Shown here: positions 53,468 to 63,487 of the stretch, piece after piece | Layout of the letters: each line of letters starts with the position of its first letter | How positions within the stretch are numbered: position 1 is the stretch's first letter | Source of the DNA: Robiginitomaculum sp. | Lineage (GTDB): Bacteria; Pseudomonadota; Alphaproteobacteria; Caulobacterales; Maricaulaceae | NCBI GenBank assembly: GCA_016765135.1 | Contig: JAESQN010000045.1 | Location: 62,001 to 126,000 of the forward strand | DNA: 64,000 nucleotides | Direction: 5' to 3' | Made by a program: the position numbers and the translations under genes | The notes under the pieces: model-generated | The model's database searches: none | What the model was told of the DNA's origin: nothing | The model's input: the letters and a program-made list of their open reading frames with translations, nothing else

Positions 53468-55144
53468 ATGGGTTTCAAAACGACCAAAATATTTTTGTTA
53501 ACGGGTATTGCAGTCATAGCGATCTCGACACCCATTCTCGCCTATAATGGTTTGGGTTTACGCGGGGCACAACCTGTCCCCCAAGCTTACGGCACCTATT
53601 ATGCAAATGGCACCTATATAGCCCCACAAGCGCAGGGTTATTACCAAAAACCTGCCCATAACCTAAGACCAGCATATTATGCGGGCGGGCTAAGTAGCAA
53701 TCCACAACCAATTTACACAAATACATATAGACAAGCCCAGCCGCAAATTCCTGTAGGCAATTACGCGAGTGTGCAATATGTAAACAGGCTTGGTTTGCGT
53801 GGGTCCAGCCAAGCTTTTCGGCAAGGATTTCAGGTCGGAGACACGAGCGTCACCACCAATGTCAAACACACTAGGCGTATGCTTGATTGGCAGGAAAACA
53901 CCACTGGCAAAACGCTAACATTATTGACCAACCGGACTAATGGCACCCTAACGCCCAATTCCCTAACCATAGGCGGGGCAATTAAAGGTGGATTGATGTG
54001 GCAGAGCACATCCGTGGCCGGCAAGTTCCCGATCCTGTCGCGCTTCCCGGGGTTTACCCCAGGTACAGAAACCTCATCAGGCGTATTTGTCATCAACAAT
54101 GCCGCCTTGGCCTTTACGGGTAATTTTGGGGATTGGACATCATTTTATTTGCAGCCGGAATATTCCGAAACCGAATATTTCGGCCAAAGCGAATTTCAGC
54201 TTCGCAAGGCATTTGTCGTATTTGGCAATTTGGAGGAGACACCTTTCTATGCGGCATTTGGTCGCAAGACCATCGATTTTGGTAATTTCGACGGATATAA
54301 CGCCTTCACACAGACCGAAGCACAGCATTATTTTTGGGCTGCAAGTGACCAACCAGTGCTGGAGCTTGGCTATTATAATATGTATTCGGGCCTGAAATTA
54401 ACCGCCACCGCCTTTAGCGGTGGACGCCAACTCCGTACTGCCTATGCGGGTGCGGAGAACGAAAACAAAATTGCCAATTTTGCCGCCAGCGCCGAAAAAG
54501 AATTCCGGTTTAGAAATGGCGGGGCCTTTACGGTCGGTGCTAGCTATCTCCACGATACAATCTACCGCAATAATTATACGGCTCATACATTTGGGCAGAT
54601 TGGTTCGGGCACACCGCCTGCCAATTTCATTTCCTACCGCAATGGCGCCGTTGATGTCTTTGTAGAATATAACAGCCCTTCCTGGGATTTCATGGTGGAA
54701 TACACCACAACGCTCAAACCCTGGGGGGCGGCAATCCCCCAAGACGCGGACGGTTTTGTTGACCCGGCCTATATTATTGATCCGCTAGGCTCGCCCAATG
54801 ATATTAACAATATCAGTTTTGAACAAAAGCTTGAAGTGCTTACGGCTCAAGCGCGCTTTAAGCCGCTATTGCCCAATGGCCGCCGCCTGCAATTGGCCGC
54901 CGTTGGCAGTTGGGGCAATATCGGCGATGATTTCGTCGGTGTTGGTTTGGGCGGCGTACCCACCAAATGGGAAAAAAACCAGCAACATGCGCTCAGCGTC
55001 CAATACCCGGTCAGTGATTATCTGGATTTCGGCGTCGAATATGTCTTCAACAAAGGCTTCATCCCCTTCGTAGCCCCACAACTGGTGTCCGACGACGACG
55101 TAACCGCCCATGCGGTCAATGTAGGTTTCAAGGCTCGTTTTTAG
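53468..55144 (+). CDS. Porin-like outer-membrane protein with GLRG motifs
   Basis: 558 residues. The signal is FLLTGIAVIAISTPILA. The N-terminal 130 residues are Tyr/Gln/Pro-rich and hold two GLRG motifs (about 30-33 and 108-111). The rest is beta-strand rich: GGAIKGGLMWQST, FTGNFGDWTSFYLQPEYSETEYFGQ, FYAAFGRKTIDFGNFDGYNAF, ending NVGFKARF with terminal Phe. This resembles LbtU/DUF3573-type porins. It stops 4 bases inside the convergent decarboxylase gene. A 5-6-5 inverted repeat (ATCAC..GTGAT) lies about 30 bases upstream. Confidence 0.8.
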   Translation: MGFKTTKIFLLTGIAVIAISTPILAYNGLGLRGAQPVPQAYGTYYANGTYIAPQAQGYYQKPAHNLRPAYYAGGLSSNPQPIYTNTYRQAQPQIPVGNYASVQYVNRLGLRGSSQAFRQGFQVGDTSVTTNVKHTRRMLDWQENTTGKTLTLLTNRTNGTLTPNSLTIGGAIKGGLMWQSTSVAGKFPILSRFPGFTPGTETSSGVFVINNAALAFTGNFGDWTSFYLQPEYSETEYFGQSEFQLRKAFVVFGNLEETPFYAAFGRKTIDFGNFDGYNAFTQTEAQHYFWAASDQPVLELGYYNMYSGLKLTATAFSGGRQLRTAYAGAENENKIANFAASAEKEFRFRNGGAFTVGASYLHDTIYRNNYTAHTFGQIGSGTPPANFISYRNGAVDVFVEYNSPSWDFMVEYTTTLKPWGAAIPQDADGFVDPAYIIDPLGSPNDINNISFEQKLEVLTAQARFKPLLPNGRRLQLAAVGSWGNIGDDFVGVGLGGVPTKWEKNQQHALSVQYPVSDYLDFGVEYVFNKGFIPFVAPQLVSDDDVTAHAVNVGFKARF

Positions 55145-56538
55145 ATTAAATTAGCCCGTTCTCGTGCCGCGCAGAACGCGACAATAGCCCGCTCTATATC
55201 GGCTTGTGTGGTTGCCCATGAACAGATGCTTGCTCTGATGACTGGTTGATCGTGCCATGTGGCACCACCACACCATATTTCGCCGTCTTGTTGGATATTT
55301 TCCAGGGTTGCGCGGGTTTGCTCCGGCGTCTCGCACGCTACGAGTACCTGATTAAACACCACATCGTTTTTGATTTGAAACCCTTGCGACTTCAAACCCT
55401 CTGCCAAACTCTCAGCCCGCGCACATAATTGGTCTACAAGTTCTTCTACCCCCGAACGGCCCATAGTTTTGAGCAAGGCCCATAATTCGGTTGCTCTGGC
55501 GCGGCGCGACATTTCTGGCACATAATACATGCCGTCGCGCTCGCCCTCGGTAGTTTGCAAATAAGACCCGCTGGCCTGCATGGCGCTGGCCAGTTTTTCA
55601 GGATGGCGGCACAAAATGATACCGCAGTCATAGGGGGCGTTTAAGGTTTTGTGGGCATCAACCGCCCAGCTATCGGCCTTTTCAAAACCTTTGAGCAATG
55701 GGCGTTTATTCTTGGACGCGCCAGCCCACAAACCAAAAGCCCCGTCCACATGCACCCACGCCCCGGCCTTTTGCGCTTTGTCGCATATGGCGTCCAAAGG
55801 ATCAAAAGCACCGGAATTGACATTGCCTGCCTGGGTGACAACCAATGTGTGGGCGTCAAGTTCTGGTAATTTTTCGGTAATCATGCGACCTTGGTCATCA
55901 GCAGGTACAATTTCAACTCGATCTGTCCCCAGCCCGATATAAGACAAAGCTTTATAGACGGCGCTATGGGTTTGTTCACCGACAACAACACGAATTTGTG
56001 GTGCGCCGAACAATCCGCGTGCAGCAACATCCCACCCTTGTCTGGCCAAAAGCTCATTGCGCGCCGTGACAAACCCGACCGATATGGCCGTCGAAGTGCC
56101 GCCAACAAAACCCGCGACAGTTTGTTTTGGCAGACCAAGCAGTTCAACAATCCAGCGTTCGCACACGTCTTCAAGTTTAGACGCAATCGGCGACATCACA
56201 TAAAATGCGGCATTTTGGTCCCAAATATCACTGAGCCATTTGGCGGCCAATGCAGGCGGATGCGCCCCACCATTGACGAAGCCAAAATACCGCCCGCCCG
56301 TGCTGGGCAATGTGGTCGGGCTACCAATGTCGTGCAATTGCGCCAACATTGCGGATGCGTCCGTCGGGCCGGAGGGCAGCGGAATATCAAACTCCGCAAG
56401 CCGCGCCAAAGCCGCCGCGCCAGGGTTTAGAGGTTGGTCGTGAGCGGCATTGATATACGCACCTGCATATTCGCGGGCTTGGTCTAGAAGTGCGCCGAAC
56501 ACATCTAATTGGGTGGTTTTGCTTGCAGCCTTCGCCAT
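55141..56538 (-). CDS. PLP-dependent group II amino-acid decarboxylase
   Basis: 465 residues. The PLP lysine is in SWAVDAHKTLNAPYDCG (about Lys296); HVDGAFGLWAGAS gives the PLP-nitrogen Asp; GGTSTAISVGFVTARN is the phosphate loop. The family includes aromatic-L-amino-acid, glutamate and diaminobutyrate decarboxylases and some aldolases. The substrate is not settled by sequence. The divergent Lrp-type regulator 96 bases away suggests amino-acid control. Confidence 0.88.
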   Translation of the reverse strand: MAKAASKTTQLDVFGALLDQAREYAGAYINAAHDQPLNPGAAALARLAEFDIPLPSGPTDASAMLAQLHDIGSPTTLPSTGGRYFGFVNGGAHPPALAAKWLSDIWDQNAAFYVMSPIASKLEDVCERWIVELLGLPKQTVAGFVGGTSTAISVGFVTARNELLARQGWDVAARGLFGAPQIRVVVGEQTHSAVYKALSYIGLGTDRVEIVPADDQGRMITEKLPELDAHTLVVTQAGNVNSGAFDPLDAICDKAQKAGAWVHVDGAFGLWAGASKNKRPLLKGFEKADSWAVDAHKTLNAPYDCGIILCRHPEKLASAMQASGSYLQTTEGERDGMYYVPEMSRRARATELWALLKTMGRSGVEELVDQLCARAESLAEGLKSQGFQIKNDVVFNQVLVACETPEQTRATLENIQQDGEIWCGGATWHDQPVIRASICSWATTQADIERAIVAFCAARERANLI

Positions 56539-56634
56539 TTTTATATCCTATTTAAGTGTGTTACACGCAAGGATACGCTATAAGTTAATTAAAAATATTG
56601 CGTTCTCACCATTTTTAATGCTATTTTTGCAATT

Positions 56635-57081
56635 ATGCACACTCTTGACAGTATTTCCCACAATATTCTACATCATCTGGAACGCAATGGTCGGGTTTCC
56701 AATGTTGAGTTGGCCGAGCGGGTCGGGCTTTCACCATCTGCGTGTTTGCGGCGGGTTCAGGAATTAGAGCGAAGCGGGATCATCAAAGGTTATAAAGCCG
56801 TCATTGACCGCTCTAAACTGGGCGGCGGGTTTATCGTCTTTGTTGCGGTTGGATTCTCTCAACAGCGTAAAAGTGACCAGGAAGCGTTTGAGCGAGCCAT
56901 GATGCAGGCACCTGAAGTGATTGAATGCCACAATGTTTCGGGTTCAATAGAATATATTCTCAAAGTGGAAGTCGCAGACTTGGCCGCCTATAAAAAATTC
57001 CACACGGAAACCCTGGGCACCTGCCCCGAGCTAAACAGCATCACATCTTATATTGCCATGAGTTCGCCGAAGGAAGTTTAG
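56635..57081 (+). CDS. Lrp/AsnC-family regulator
   Basis: 148 residues. The winged helix HLERNGRVSNVELAERVGLSPSACLRRVQELERSGII is standard Lrp; the RAM ligand domain (about 65-140) has VECHNVSGSIEYILKVEVADLAAYKKF and SYIAMS. Divergent from the PLP decarboxylase, which it probably controls through the A/T-rich 96-base gap that holds a TTGCG / TTGCAAT pair. Confidence 0.92.
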   Translation: MHTLDSISHNILHHLERNGRVSNVELAERVGLSPSACLRRVQELERSGIIKGYKAVIDRSKLGGGFIVFVAVGFSQQRKSDQEAFERAMMQAPEVIECHNVSGSIEYILKVEVADLAAYKKFHTETLGTCPELNSITSYIAMSSPKEV

Positions 57082-57107
57082 TGGGGGTTTGTGCCCAAAA
57101 TCCCAAT

Positions 57108-57226
57108 CATTCCCGCGAAAGCGGGAATCCAGTTAAACAATAATGTGCGAGCTTTCACAAGAGGCATTCCCGATGGTCGCTCGCTCTTTATACGCTGGAT
57201 ACCCAGTCAAGCCGGGTGTGTGGGGT
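57108..57226. repeat. Dispersed palindromic repeat (ATTCCCGC type)
   Basis: ATTCCCGC-GAAA-GCGGGAAT (57109-57128) followed by CCAG; about 90 bases on, the inverse CTGGAT appears before ACCC and a GCCGGGTGTG tail. This matches a common proteobacterial intergenic repeat style. It fills the gap between the convergent Lrp and ChaN genes. Confidence 0.7.
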
Positions 57227-57244
57227 GTTTATAGTTATACCCCC

Positions 57245-58321
57245 CTAATAAGCGCATTTATTTTCGTCGATCTTATCTTTGGTGCGCTTGATAAAGGCAT
57301 TGATATTTTTCATCTGCACGAAGCGTTTAGGAACTGGATATATCAATAACAAATACTGCCCCTCGCCGACACTGCTCGCGTCAAATGACGGGTTTTTTGG
57401 GTCGTCCACAATAATCGGATGCACATTGGCCATTTTGACGCCGGGTATGTGTATGGCCAAACGCTCCGGTGTACCAAGCAGTCCTGCGGAATGAAAACTG
57501 CCATTTATATGCATAATTTTGCGGCCAGGATTGGCCTTCATGTGCTGGGCTATGCTTTCGGCCATCGTATCATCGCGGGAAACTTGCGCGGCGTAGCGAT
57601 AAAATCTTTTCTTTTCTTTTTCCGTCTCGCTTAAATCGCCCCCCACCCTATGGCTTGGTACGGCGGCCAGGAAAGCATAATATTTATCTTTATAACCCCC
57701 GTCTTCCAGATGCAGTTTTTCGGCGGCCCAGGCGCGGGGTTCACCGTCCAGAGACTTTAGGAAATCCGGGCCACGCTCACCAATACACGACACCATATTG
57801 CCCGGTATTTCCGAAGCAATTACGGGTAGGTCATTATTTTTGGCAAATTCTACCAATGGTCGATATGAAGAGCGGTAATGAGGCCAGGCCTTGCCGTCGT
57901 GGACAAGGGTTTCCTCGCCGATTTTTCCGGCCAGATAATCATCAACTATGCTTTGGGCCGGGCGTTCAAATTGCTCCATACTCAAGGTAAGGTCGGGGTT
58001 TACGGCGTACAGGCCGGAGAATATTTTCGATTGTACATAATGGCTGGCCACATGACCGTGAGCTTCGCCGATAAACACGGCGTCATAACTTGCAAGATCA
58101 TCAATAGCCGATTGCAAATCAACCACACGCGGCGGCACGTCGCCCGCCTGGGTTTCCACTAAAATAAAATCTGAAAAACTGGCGAGGGGAGCAGAGATAG
58201 AGTATGTGTCACCATCTTGAGACAGGTTCACTTGCGCGGCTTGTTGTTGCGGTGCCGTGCTGGCACACGCCGCCAAAAGGGTTAGCGTACCGAACAGGGC
58301 AAGATTTCTCAAACGACACAT
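57245..58321 (-). CDS. ChaN-family haem-binding lipoprotein
   Basis: 358 residues. The signal ends in LLAA-C19. The mature domain has AVFIGEAHGHVASHYVQ, LTLSMEQFERPAQSIVDDYLAG and IMHINGSFHSAGLLG, which are ChaN/DUF399 motifs. In Campylobacter ChaN binds haem as a pair; PhuW of Pseudomonas is related. It is the last gene of a run with a TonB receptor, a PD40 lipoprotein and an MFS transporter, which supports a role in haem or metal uptake. Confidence 0.85.
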   Translation of the reverse strand: MCRLRNLALFGTLTLLAACASTAPQQQAAQVNLSQDGDTYSISAPLASFSDFILVETQAGDVPPRVVDLQSAIDDLASYDAVFIGEAHGHVASHYVQSKIFSGLYAVNPDLTLSMEQFERPAQSIVDDYLAGKIGEETLVHDGKAWPHYRSSYRPLVEFAKNNDLPVIASEIPGNMVSCIGERGPDFLKSLDGEPRAWAAEKLHLEDGGYKDKYYAFLAAVPSHRVGGDLSETEKEKKRFYRYAAQVSRDDTMAESIAQHMKANPGRKIMHINGSFHSAGLLGTPERLAIHIPGVKMANVHPIIVDDPKNPSFDASSVGEGQYLLLIYPVPKRFVQMKNINAFIKRTKDKIDENKCAY

Positions 58322-58354
58322 ATTGTCTCCATATAAAAGATAGACCTTAACCGC

Positions 58355-60925
58355 TTAAAACTGCTTACGCAAGGTGACACCATATTCACGCGGCAAGCGC
58401 GGATTTCCGAGAAATACCCGTTGAAATGACTGGTTTGGATCTGCGAAACGCTGGGCCGAGACCACGGCGTCTTCATTGGTCAGATTACGGCCCCATATGG
58501 TCAGACTTAGGCTGTCCGAAGAAAGGCCAATGCTGCTATTGAGCAATGTATTGGCACCAACCCAGGCTAGATTATGCACTTGCACAAACTTTCTGCTCTC
58601 GTGGGAAACATTGGCATTGAAATTTATATCCAGCTTGTCGGTTATGGGCCGCCCATAGCTCATGCCTACATTAAAGCTGTTCTTGGCAGAGCGGGGCAAT
58701 TGCCGCCCAACGATAGAGCCAAACAATGTGTTTTCCGAGCTACACGGCAGGGACGGGTCTTCCAACCCTATAGAGCAATTGAGCAGGCCGTCGTCCGCCA
58801 CATCCAGATTGCGGCCCTCGTTGAGGTCGGTACCCCGAAGGATTTCAGAATCTGCCAGGGCATAATTGGCAGTGATAACAAACCCCGGAATGGTCGGCAC
58901 CCGGTAAATCATTTCGGCTTCAAACCCCATCACCCTGACCTTGCCCACATTGGATATTACCGTTGTGGTGATATTGTTGGGCAGGGTCAGGGATTGGGTC
59001 AGTTGATAGTCTGAAATGGTGTTGTGAAATGCGGCCAGATTGATCAAAAACTGCCCGTCCATAAAGGTGTTTTTAACGCCGCCTTCAAAGGCCCACACCG
59101 TTTCCTCTCCATAATCGCCGAAGCCGAGGGGTTCGGCATTGGCATTGTTAAATCCGCCGGGCTTGTCACCCCGTGCTGCGATTGCGTAAATATTCGTCGT
59201 CTCACCCAGAGCGTATTTAGCAGAAAGACGTGGGTTAAAGCTGTTAAATGTGACGGTACGGATGGTTTGTGGTTGTTCATTCAAAGACACCAAAGCGCCG
59301 AGATAATCATACACGGCGGTTCTATCCACGGTGTTATTAGTGATTCTTTCAGATTTATACCGGGCTTCCGCGCTCAAGGTCAGGTCGTCCATCAAATTAA
59401 AATCAACACTGCCAAAGACAGCAAGATTACGTCTTTTATCTTTAATAACACTCCTGTCTGCAAAAAATTGTAGCTCGTCCAGCTCACTGCCAAAGTTTAT
59501 CAGCGAAGTGAAAAACGGAGTGCTCAAGCAAGGCAAAGGGTCGTCCCCGCGTGCAGCACATTCCGCATTCACCCGTGCAACTTGATCGGCAAAACCCTCG
59601 GCCAATAATTCCGGCAATGCGGATGGTGCTTGTCTGATGCTCTCGCTTCTTGAAAAATCTTGATAATAATAACCGCCCAGCAAGCCTTGAACAGCATCGC
59701 CGTCATATCTAAACCTGATTTCACTGGAAAAATCATTGGATTCCCCTACCAGAGCAGAGGCAAAATCCGCCGGGTCACCGATGACAAAAGCATCAAAGAA
59801 ATTGGTTGGATTACCCGGAGGGCCAATGGGGATTGCTGGCCCCAGGTCAATATAAGTAACAAAGGGTACAAGGCTCTCAGCCGTGTGGTCAAAATCGAAT
59901 TTAGCGTCGGTGTTTTCGCCGTTAAACCCGTTGATAAACTCCACGTCAAATTGGTCGTTAAGCTTATAATTCATGGTAAAGCTGGCCTGCAAACTCTCCA
60001 CATCATCATAGCCTTTTTCGTCCAAAAGCCGCACATCATCATAGGCAATAGGTCGGTTGGTGATCTCGCCGCCAAAATAACGGCCATTGCCTAAAAATGT
60101 ACCGCCGTTGTCAGGAAATAAATTGTTATCGGACGGATCGGTTGAAAACAACCGGAGTTGGTCATCGCTTAGTTTTGAAAGCCTAAAGCGGGCGCGGGCA
60201 TTAAAGCGGTCGGACGGCTCGTAAAACAGGCCCAAAGACGCTGCAATGGATTGTTGCTGCCCAATTTCGGAGCCATCAAACTCATTGGTAAACGGGCCGC
60301 CGCGCTTGTAAAACCGCCCGTGCAAGCTCGCAGAAACCGTCTCACTGATGGGGCCACGTATCGTGCCGCCAAGCTCGAAACGGCCAAAGCTGCCCGCGTC
60401 CAGTTTGATATCCCCCGACGCATCTTCGGACGGGGATTTGGTGATAATATTGATGGCACCGGAATAAGTATTGCGCCCGTAAAGTGCCGATTGCGGCCCC
60501 TTGACCACCTCAATCCGCGCCACATCGCTAAGGTCATAATCAAGCAGTGAACCGTTGAGCAAGATACCGTCTACGAATGTCGAGACACCCGACGCCCCCA
60601 AAATCGTCGCCTGACCGCGCACAACCGGACGCACCCCATTGGTACGGCCAAATTCTTCGTCCAGTGAAAACCCGGCGGTAAATTTGGCAATGTCCGCCAT
60701 ATCGCGAATACCTGCGGCGATGATTGATTTGTCGGTATAAACCGTGATGGATAAAGGAGTTTCCTGAACATGTTCCGGGCGTTTACGGGCGGTTACGATA
60801 ATCTCGTCAAATCTTCTAGCTTCCGGCTTGTCATTGTTCGTTTGTGCGGTGGACACATTGCTTAAACCTGCAAGCACGGAAAATGCTGCGCCTGTAGCAA
60901 TCAAGTATTTTTTATAAGTATTCAT
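58355..60925 (-). CDS. TonB-dependent outer-membrane receptor
   Basis: 856 residues. A signal peptide (to about 27) is followed by a TonB-box-like FDEIIVTARKR (39-49) and a plug with RGQATILGASGVSTFVDG and IEVVKGPQSALYGRNTYSGAINIITK. The 22-strand barrel ends VTLRKQF. It resembles the large alphaproteobacterial 'iron complex' and 'sugar' receptors; the ligand is not certain. ChaN downstream points to haem or iron. Confidence 0.93.
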   Translation of the reverse strand: MNTYKKYLIATGAAFSVLAGLSNVSTAQTNNDKPEARRFDEIIVTARKRPEHVQETPLSITVYTDKSIIAAGIRDMADIAKFTAGFSLDEEFGRTNGVRPVVRGQATILGASGVSTFVDGILLNGSLLDYDLSDVARIEVVKGPQSALYGRNTYSGAINIITKSPSEDASGDIKLDAGSFGRFELGGTIRGPISETVSASLHGRFYKRGGPFTNEFDGSEIGQQQSIAASLGLFYEPSDRFNARARFRLSKLSDDQLRLFSTDPSDNNLFPDNGGTFLGNGRYFGGEITNRPIAYDDVRLLDEKGYDDVESLQASFTMNYKLNDQFDVEFINGFNGENTDAKFDFDHTAESLVPFVTYIDLGPAIPIGPPGNPTNFFDAFVIGDPADFASALVGESNDFSSEIRFRYDGDAVQGLLGGYYYQDFSRSESIRQAPSALPELLAEGFADQVARVNAECAARGDDPLPCLSTPFFTSLINFGSELDELQFFADRSVIKDKRRNLAVFGSVDFNLMDDLTLSAEARYKSERITNNTVDRTAVYDYLGALVSLNEQPQTIRTVTFNSFNPRLSAKYALGETTNIYAIAARGDKPGGFNNANAEPLGFGDYGEETVWAFEGGVKNTFMDGQFLINLAAFHNTISDYQLTQSLTLPNNITTTVISNVGKVRVMGFEAEMIYRVPTIPGFVITANYALADSEILRGTDLNEGRNLDVADDGLLNCSIGLEDPSLPCSSENTLFGSIVGRQLPRSAKNSFNVGMSYGRPITDKLDINFNANVSHESRKFVQVHNLAWVGANTLLNSSIGLSSDSLSLTIWGRNLTNEDAVVSAQRFADPNQSFQRVFLGNPRLPREYGVTLRKQF

Positions 60926-60983
60926 TCTAGCCCCCTCCTAATGCGGGCTATTTGGTGGTGTGATTGGGGTTTTGTTTGCGTTG

Positions 60984-62096
60984 TTATTGTTGTGTTGGCC
61001 CCACATTCAGGGAAGATATGTCCATGACATGGGTATAAAGATCGGACATGAACCGCTCGCCTGTGCTGCGCGTAAACAGCATTTTTCTACCGTCCGGCGA
61101 GACCGACGGGAAGCCGTCAAAGCTGTCATTAAAAGTTAAACGAACCGGTTCACCGCCAGCGATTTTGCCCAGAAACACTTCCCAATTGCGCGGATTGTCC
61201 TTGAGCGGGCGCACGAAAACATAATGTTTGCCGTCCGGTGTAGGATAAGGTGCCCAGTTCATCCATGCATCGTCCGTAATTGGCGTGATTATCTTGGTGT
61301 CCGTATCGACGGTAAACACTGTCATGAGCGTCATTTTGCGGCTAGGCTTTTCGTCAGGGTTTTTGCGTTTCCAGGCCCGCATGGTGATGGTCTTGTTATC
61401 GGGCAGGAAAAACGGCGCGCCCTCTTGCCAATCTTCGGTGAAGGAGATTTGCTGCTCCCCCGTCCCGTCCCCATTCATCATCCACAAATCCAGCATACCG
61501 TCAATTTGCCGCGTAAAGACGATTTTTGAGCCGTCCGGAGAGATGGCAATTTCCGCATCGTAAACCTTGTTATTGGTCAAACGCTTGACGTTCTTGCCGT
61601 CTATATCGGCCATGTAAAGTTCAGCACCTTGGGGGTAATCAGCCTCGCTTGACCAATTACCAACCGGCATATCCATATTGTCGCGGGTCGAGGTATAGAG
61701 GATACGTTTACCGTCCGGCATAATATAGGAACAGCCGTCCTGGCCCCGGTCATTGGCGGCCCATTGATGCTTGCCGTCGTCAGTGAATATCCAAGTCAGC
61801 GCCCCGCCCGCTGCCCGCGCATGGGACGGCGGCACCGCGTTTTCGTCCTGAACCTGGGCGATAATATGGTAGCTGTCCGGGCCGTAATAGGCTTCGGCGC
61901 TTTCAGGCAGGTTCGGGATTTTCCAAACCGGTAATTCGCCCTCGCTCCGCACCATCGGTGTTACCAGATTATAATCGGTCATGGGTAATTCTACGGTTTC
62001 GGTTTTATCGATTTTAATTGGTGCGTCTTTGGTGCATCCAGCCAGACCCAAAGTCAGTCCCAAAACGACCAGACCAATGTGTTTTATCTTTGCCAT
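60984..62096 (-). CDS. TolB/PD40 beta-propeller lipoprotein
   Basis: 370 residues. The signal ends in GLAG-C21. At least four PD40 repeats are seen (ISPDGSKIVFTRQ, FLPDNKTITMRAW, PTPDGKHYVFVRP, VSPDGRKMLFTRS), which form TolB-like propeller blades. It is encoded 58 bases upstream of the TonB receptor. Such proteins may act as periplasmic scaffolds or lectin-like domains; its exact role is unknown. Confidence 0.85.
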   Translation of the reverse strand: MAKIKHIGLVVLGLTLGLAGCTKDAPIKIDKTETVELPMTDYNLVTPMVRSEGELPVWKIPNLPESAEAYYGPDSYHIIAQVQDENAVPPSHARAAGGALTWIFTDDGKHQWAANDRGQDGCSYIMPDGKRILYTSTRDNMDMPVGNWSSEADYPQGAELYMADIDGKNVKRLTNNKVYDAEIAISPDGSKIVFTRQIDGMLDLWMMNGDGTGEQQISFTEDWQEGAPFFLPDNKTITMRAWKRKNPDEKPSRKMTLMTVFTVDTDTKIITPITDDAWMNWAPYPTPDGKHYVFVRPLKDNPRNWEVFLGKIAGGEPVRLTFNDSFDGFPSVSPDGRKMLFTRSTGERFMSDLYTHVMDISSLNVGPTQQ

Positions 62097-62122
62097 GTTT
62101 ATATCCTCACTTGTTTTTCACT

Positions 62123-63487
62123 TTATTGTTTTGCTCTGGGCGATTTATAGCCCGTCTTGATGCGCACATAAATCGCGAACAGCATGATCAGCCCGTTGAC
62201 CACGCCGATCCAAACGAAAGGTGCGCCCGGCCCCACTTTGTCAAATAAATAACCGCCGACCTGGCTGGCAACAATAAGCCCGATAGCCCCGCAAAAAGCA
62301 AACACGCCAAAGACAGAGCCGCGCACATCTACGGGGGCTTCTTGTGCCACCAAAGTTTGCCCGACCAGTATAACAGACATTTCGCCAATACCCAACAAAA
62401 TCAAAGGCGGGATAGCTTCGGGTGCGGTCGGGTCTGGAACCAGCCCGATCCCGACATAACCGACCACCGCCAACGCCATAGCAAATACCACCACCGTGGC
62501 CCGGTCAAATCTGTCCAATATGATGCCAAATACGGGTGTCCACAACAAAGCTGATGCATGGACGATACCGCTCATCCTCCCGGCCTGTTTGGTGGCTTCT
62601 GTGATTTCGAGCCCGTGCATATTTGTCCCCGTATGAATGAGCCACAAGGACAAAAACGTGCCGATCAACAAAATATCACCCCGAGCGATAAAACTTTCCG
62701 CCAAAGCCAGTTGCAAGCGCGGGTTTTTCTTCGCCGCTCCGAAGCCTTCTTTAATCAATACGGGGAGCTTCTTGCGGGCTTGGGGCTTGCCGGGCTTACC
62801 CGCCTTGAGACCTTTAAACACCAAGCCGGACGTAAGGATAGCCATCAAAGCCAAAGTCCAAAACGTAAAGGTTCCGGCTTCCTGGGCGGTCATGCCTCTG
62901 GCCGCATAAAGCTTGGGCAATTGGCTCAATATCAAAATCATAAACAGCGCGCCAAACCCGTTGCACAAACCACTCATGGCGGCCATGATACCCCGTGAAC
63001 GGTTTTGCGGGTAATCCGAAAGCACGGTTGCCATCATGCCAGCCAGCGCCGCCGCACCCACGCCCATAAAGGCTTTAATGACTAAAAGCATCCCGAAGCT
63101 ACTAGCCAGCGGGTAGAGTAAAAACCCGGCGCCAATCCACAAAAACCCCATAGTATATATAGGCCTGCGCCCGATCTTGTCCGACAAAGCCCCAAAAAAC
63201 GGAGCCACGGTCAACAACACGACTTCCCCGACAAAGGCCAAATTACCTACGGCCCGGCCAAGCTCGTTATCGGCTATGCCCAAATGCTCTTTGAGAACAT
63301 AGTTTTGCAAAAAGCTGATAATGGACAAAAACCCGATGGTCCAAAAAGCCGAAAACAAATAAGTGCGGGTATTCCAGCGCGTAACCCCAGGCTCCAAATG
63401 CACAAGCCCAAACCCGAATTTGGTGCCGTCTTGATTGTCATCTTTTTTGCCATCTTTGTTGTTTGGCACATCTACGCGGTTGGTCAT
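62123..63487 (-). CDS. MFS transporter
   Basis: 454 residues from the ATG at 63487; a TTG at 63529 would add 14. It has 12 hydrophobic segments, a motif-A-like loop FGALSDKIGRRPIYTMGFL between helices 2 and 3, and a long cytoplasmic loop rich in Lys (KGLKAGKPGKPQARKKLP) in the middle. It heads the PD40 / TonB / ChaN run, so it may carry the ligand, or a siderophore, across the inner membrane. Confidence 0.88.
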   Translation of the reverse strand: MTNRVDVPNNKDGKKDDNQDGTKFGFGLVHLEPGVTRWNTRTYLFSAFWTIGFLSIISFLQNYVLKEHLGIADNELGRAVGNLAFVGEVVLLTVAPFFGALSDKIGRRPIYTMGFLWIGAGFLLYPLASSFGMLLVIKAFMGVGAAALAGMMATVLSDYPQNRSRGIMAAMSGLCNGFGALFMILILSQLPKLYAARGMTAQEAGTFTFWTLALMAILTSGLVFKGLKAGKPGKPQARKKLPVLIKEGFGAAKKNPRLQLALAESFIARGDILLIGTFLSLWLIHTGTNMHGLEITEATKQAGRMSGIVHASALLWTPVFGIILDRFDRATVVVFAMALAVVGYVGIGLVPDPTAPEAIPPLILLGIGEMSVILVGQTLVAQEAPVDVRGSVFGVFAFCGAIGLIVASQVGGYLFDKVGPGAPFVWIGVVNGLIMLFAIYVRIKTGYKSPRAKQ

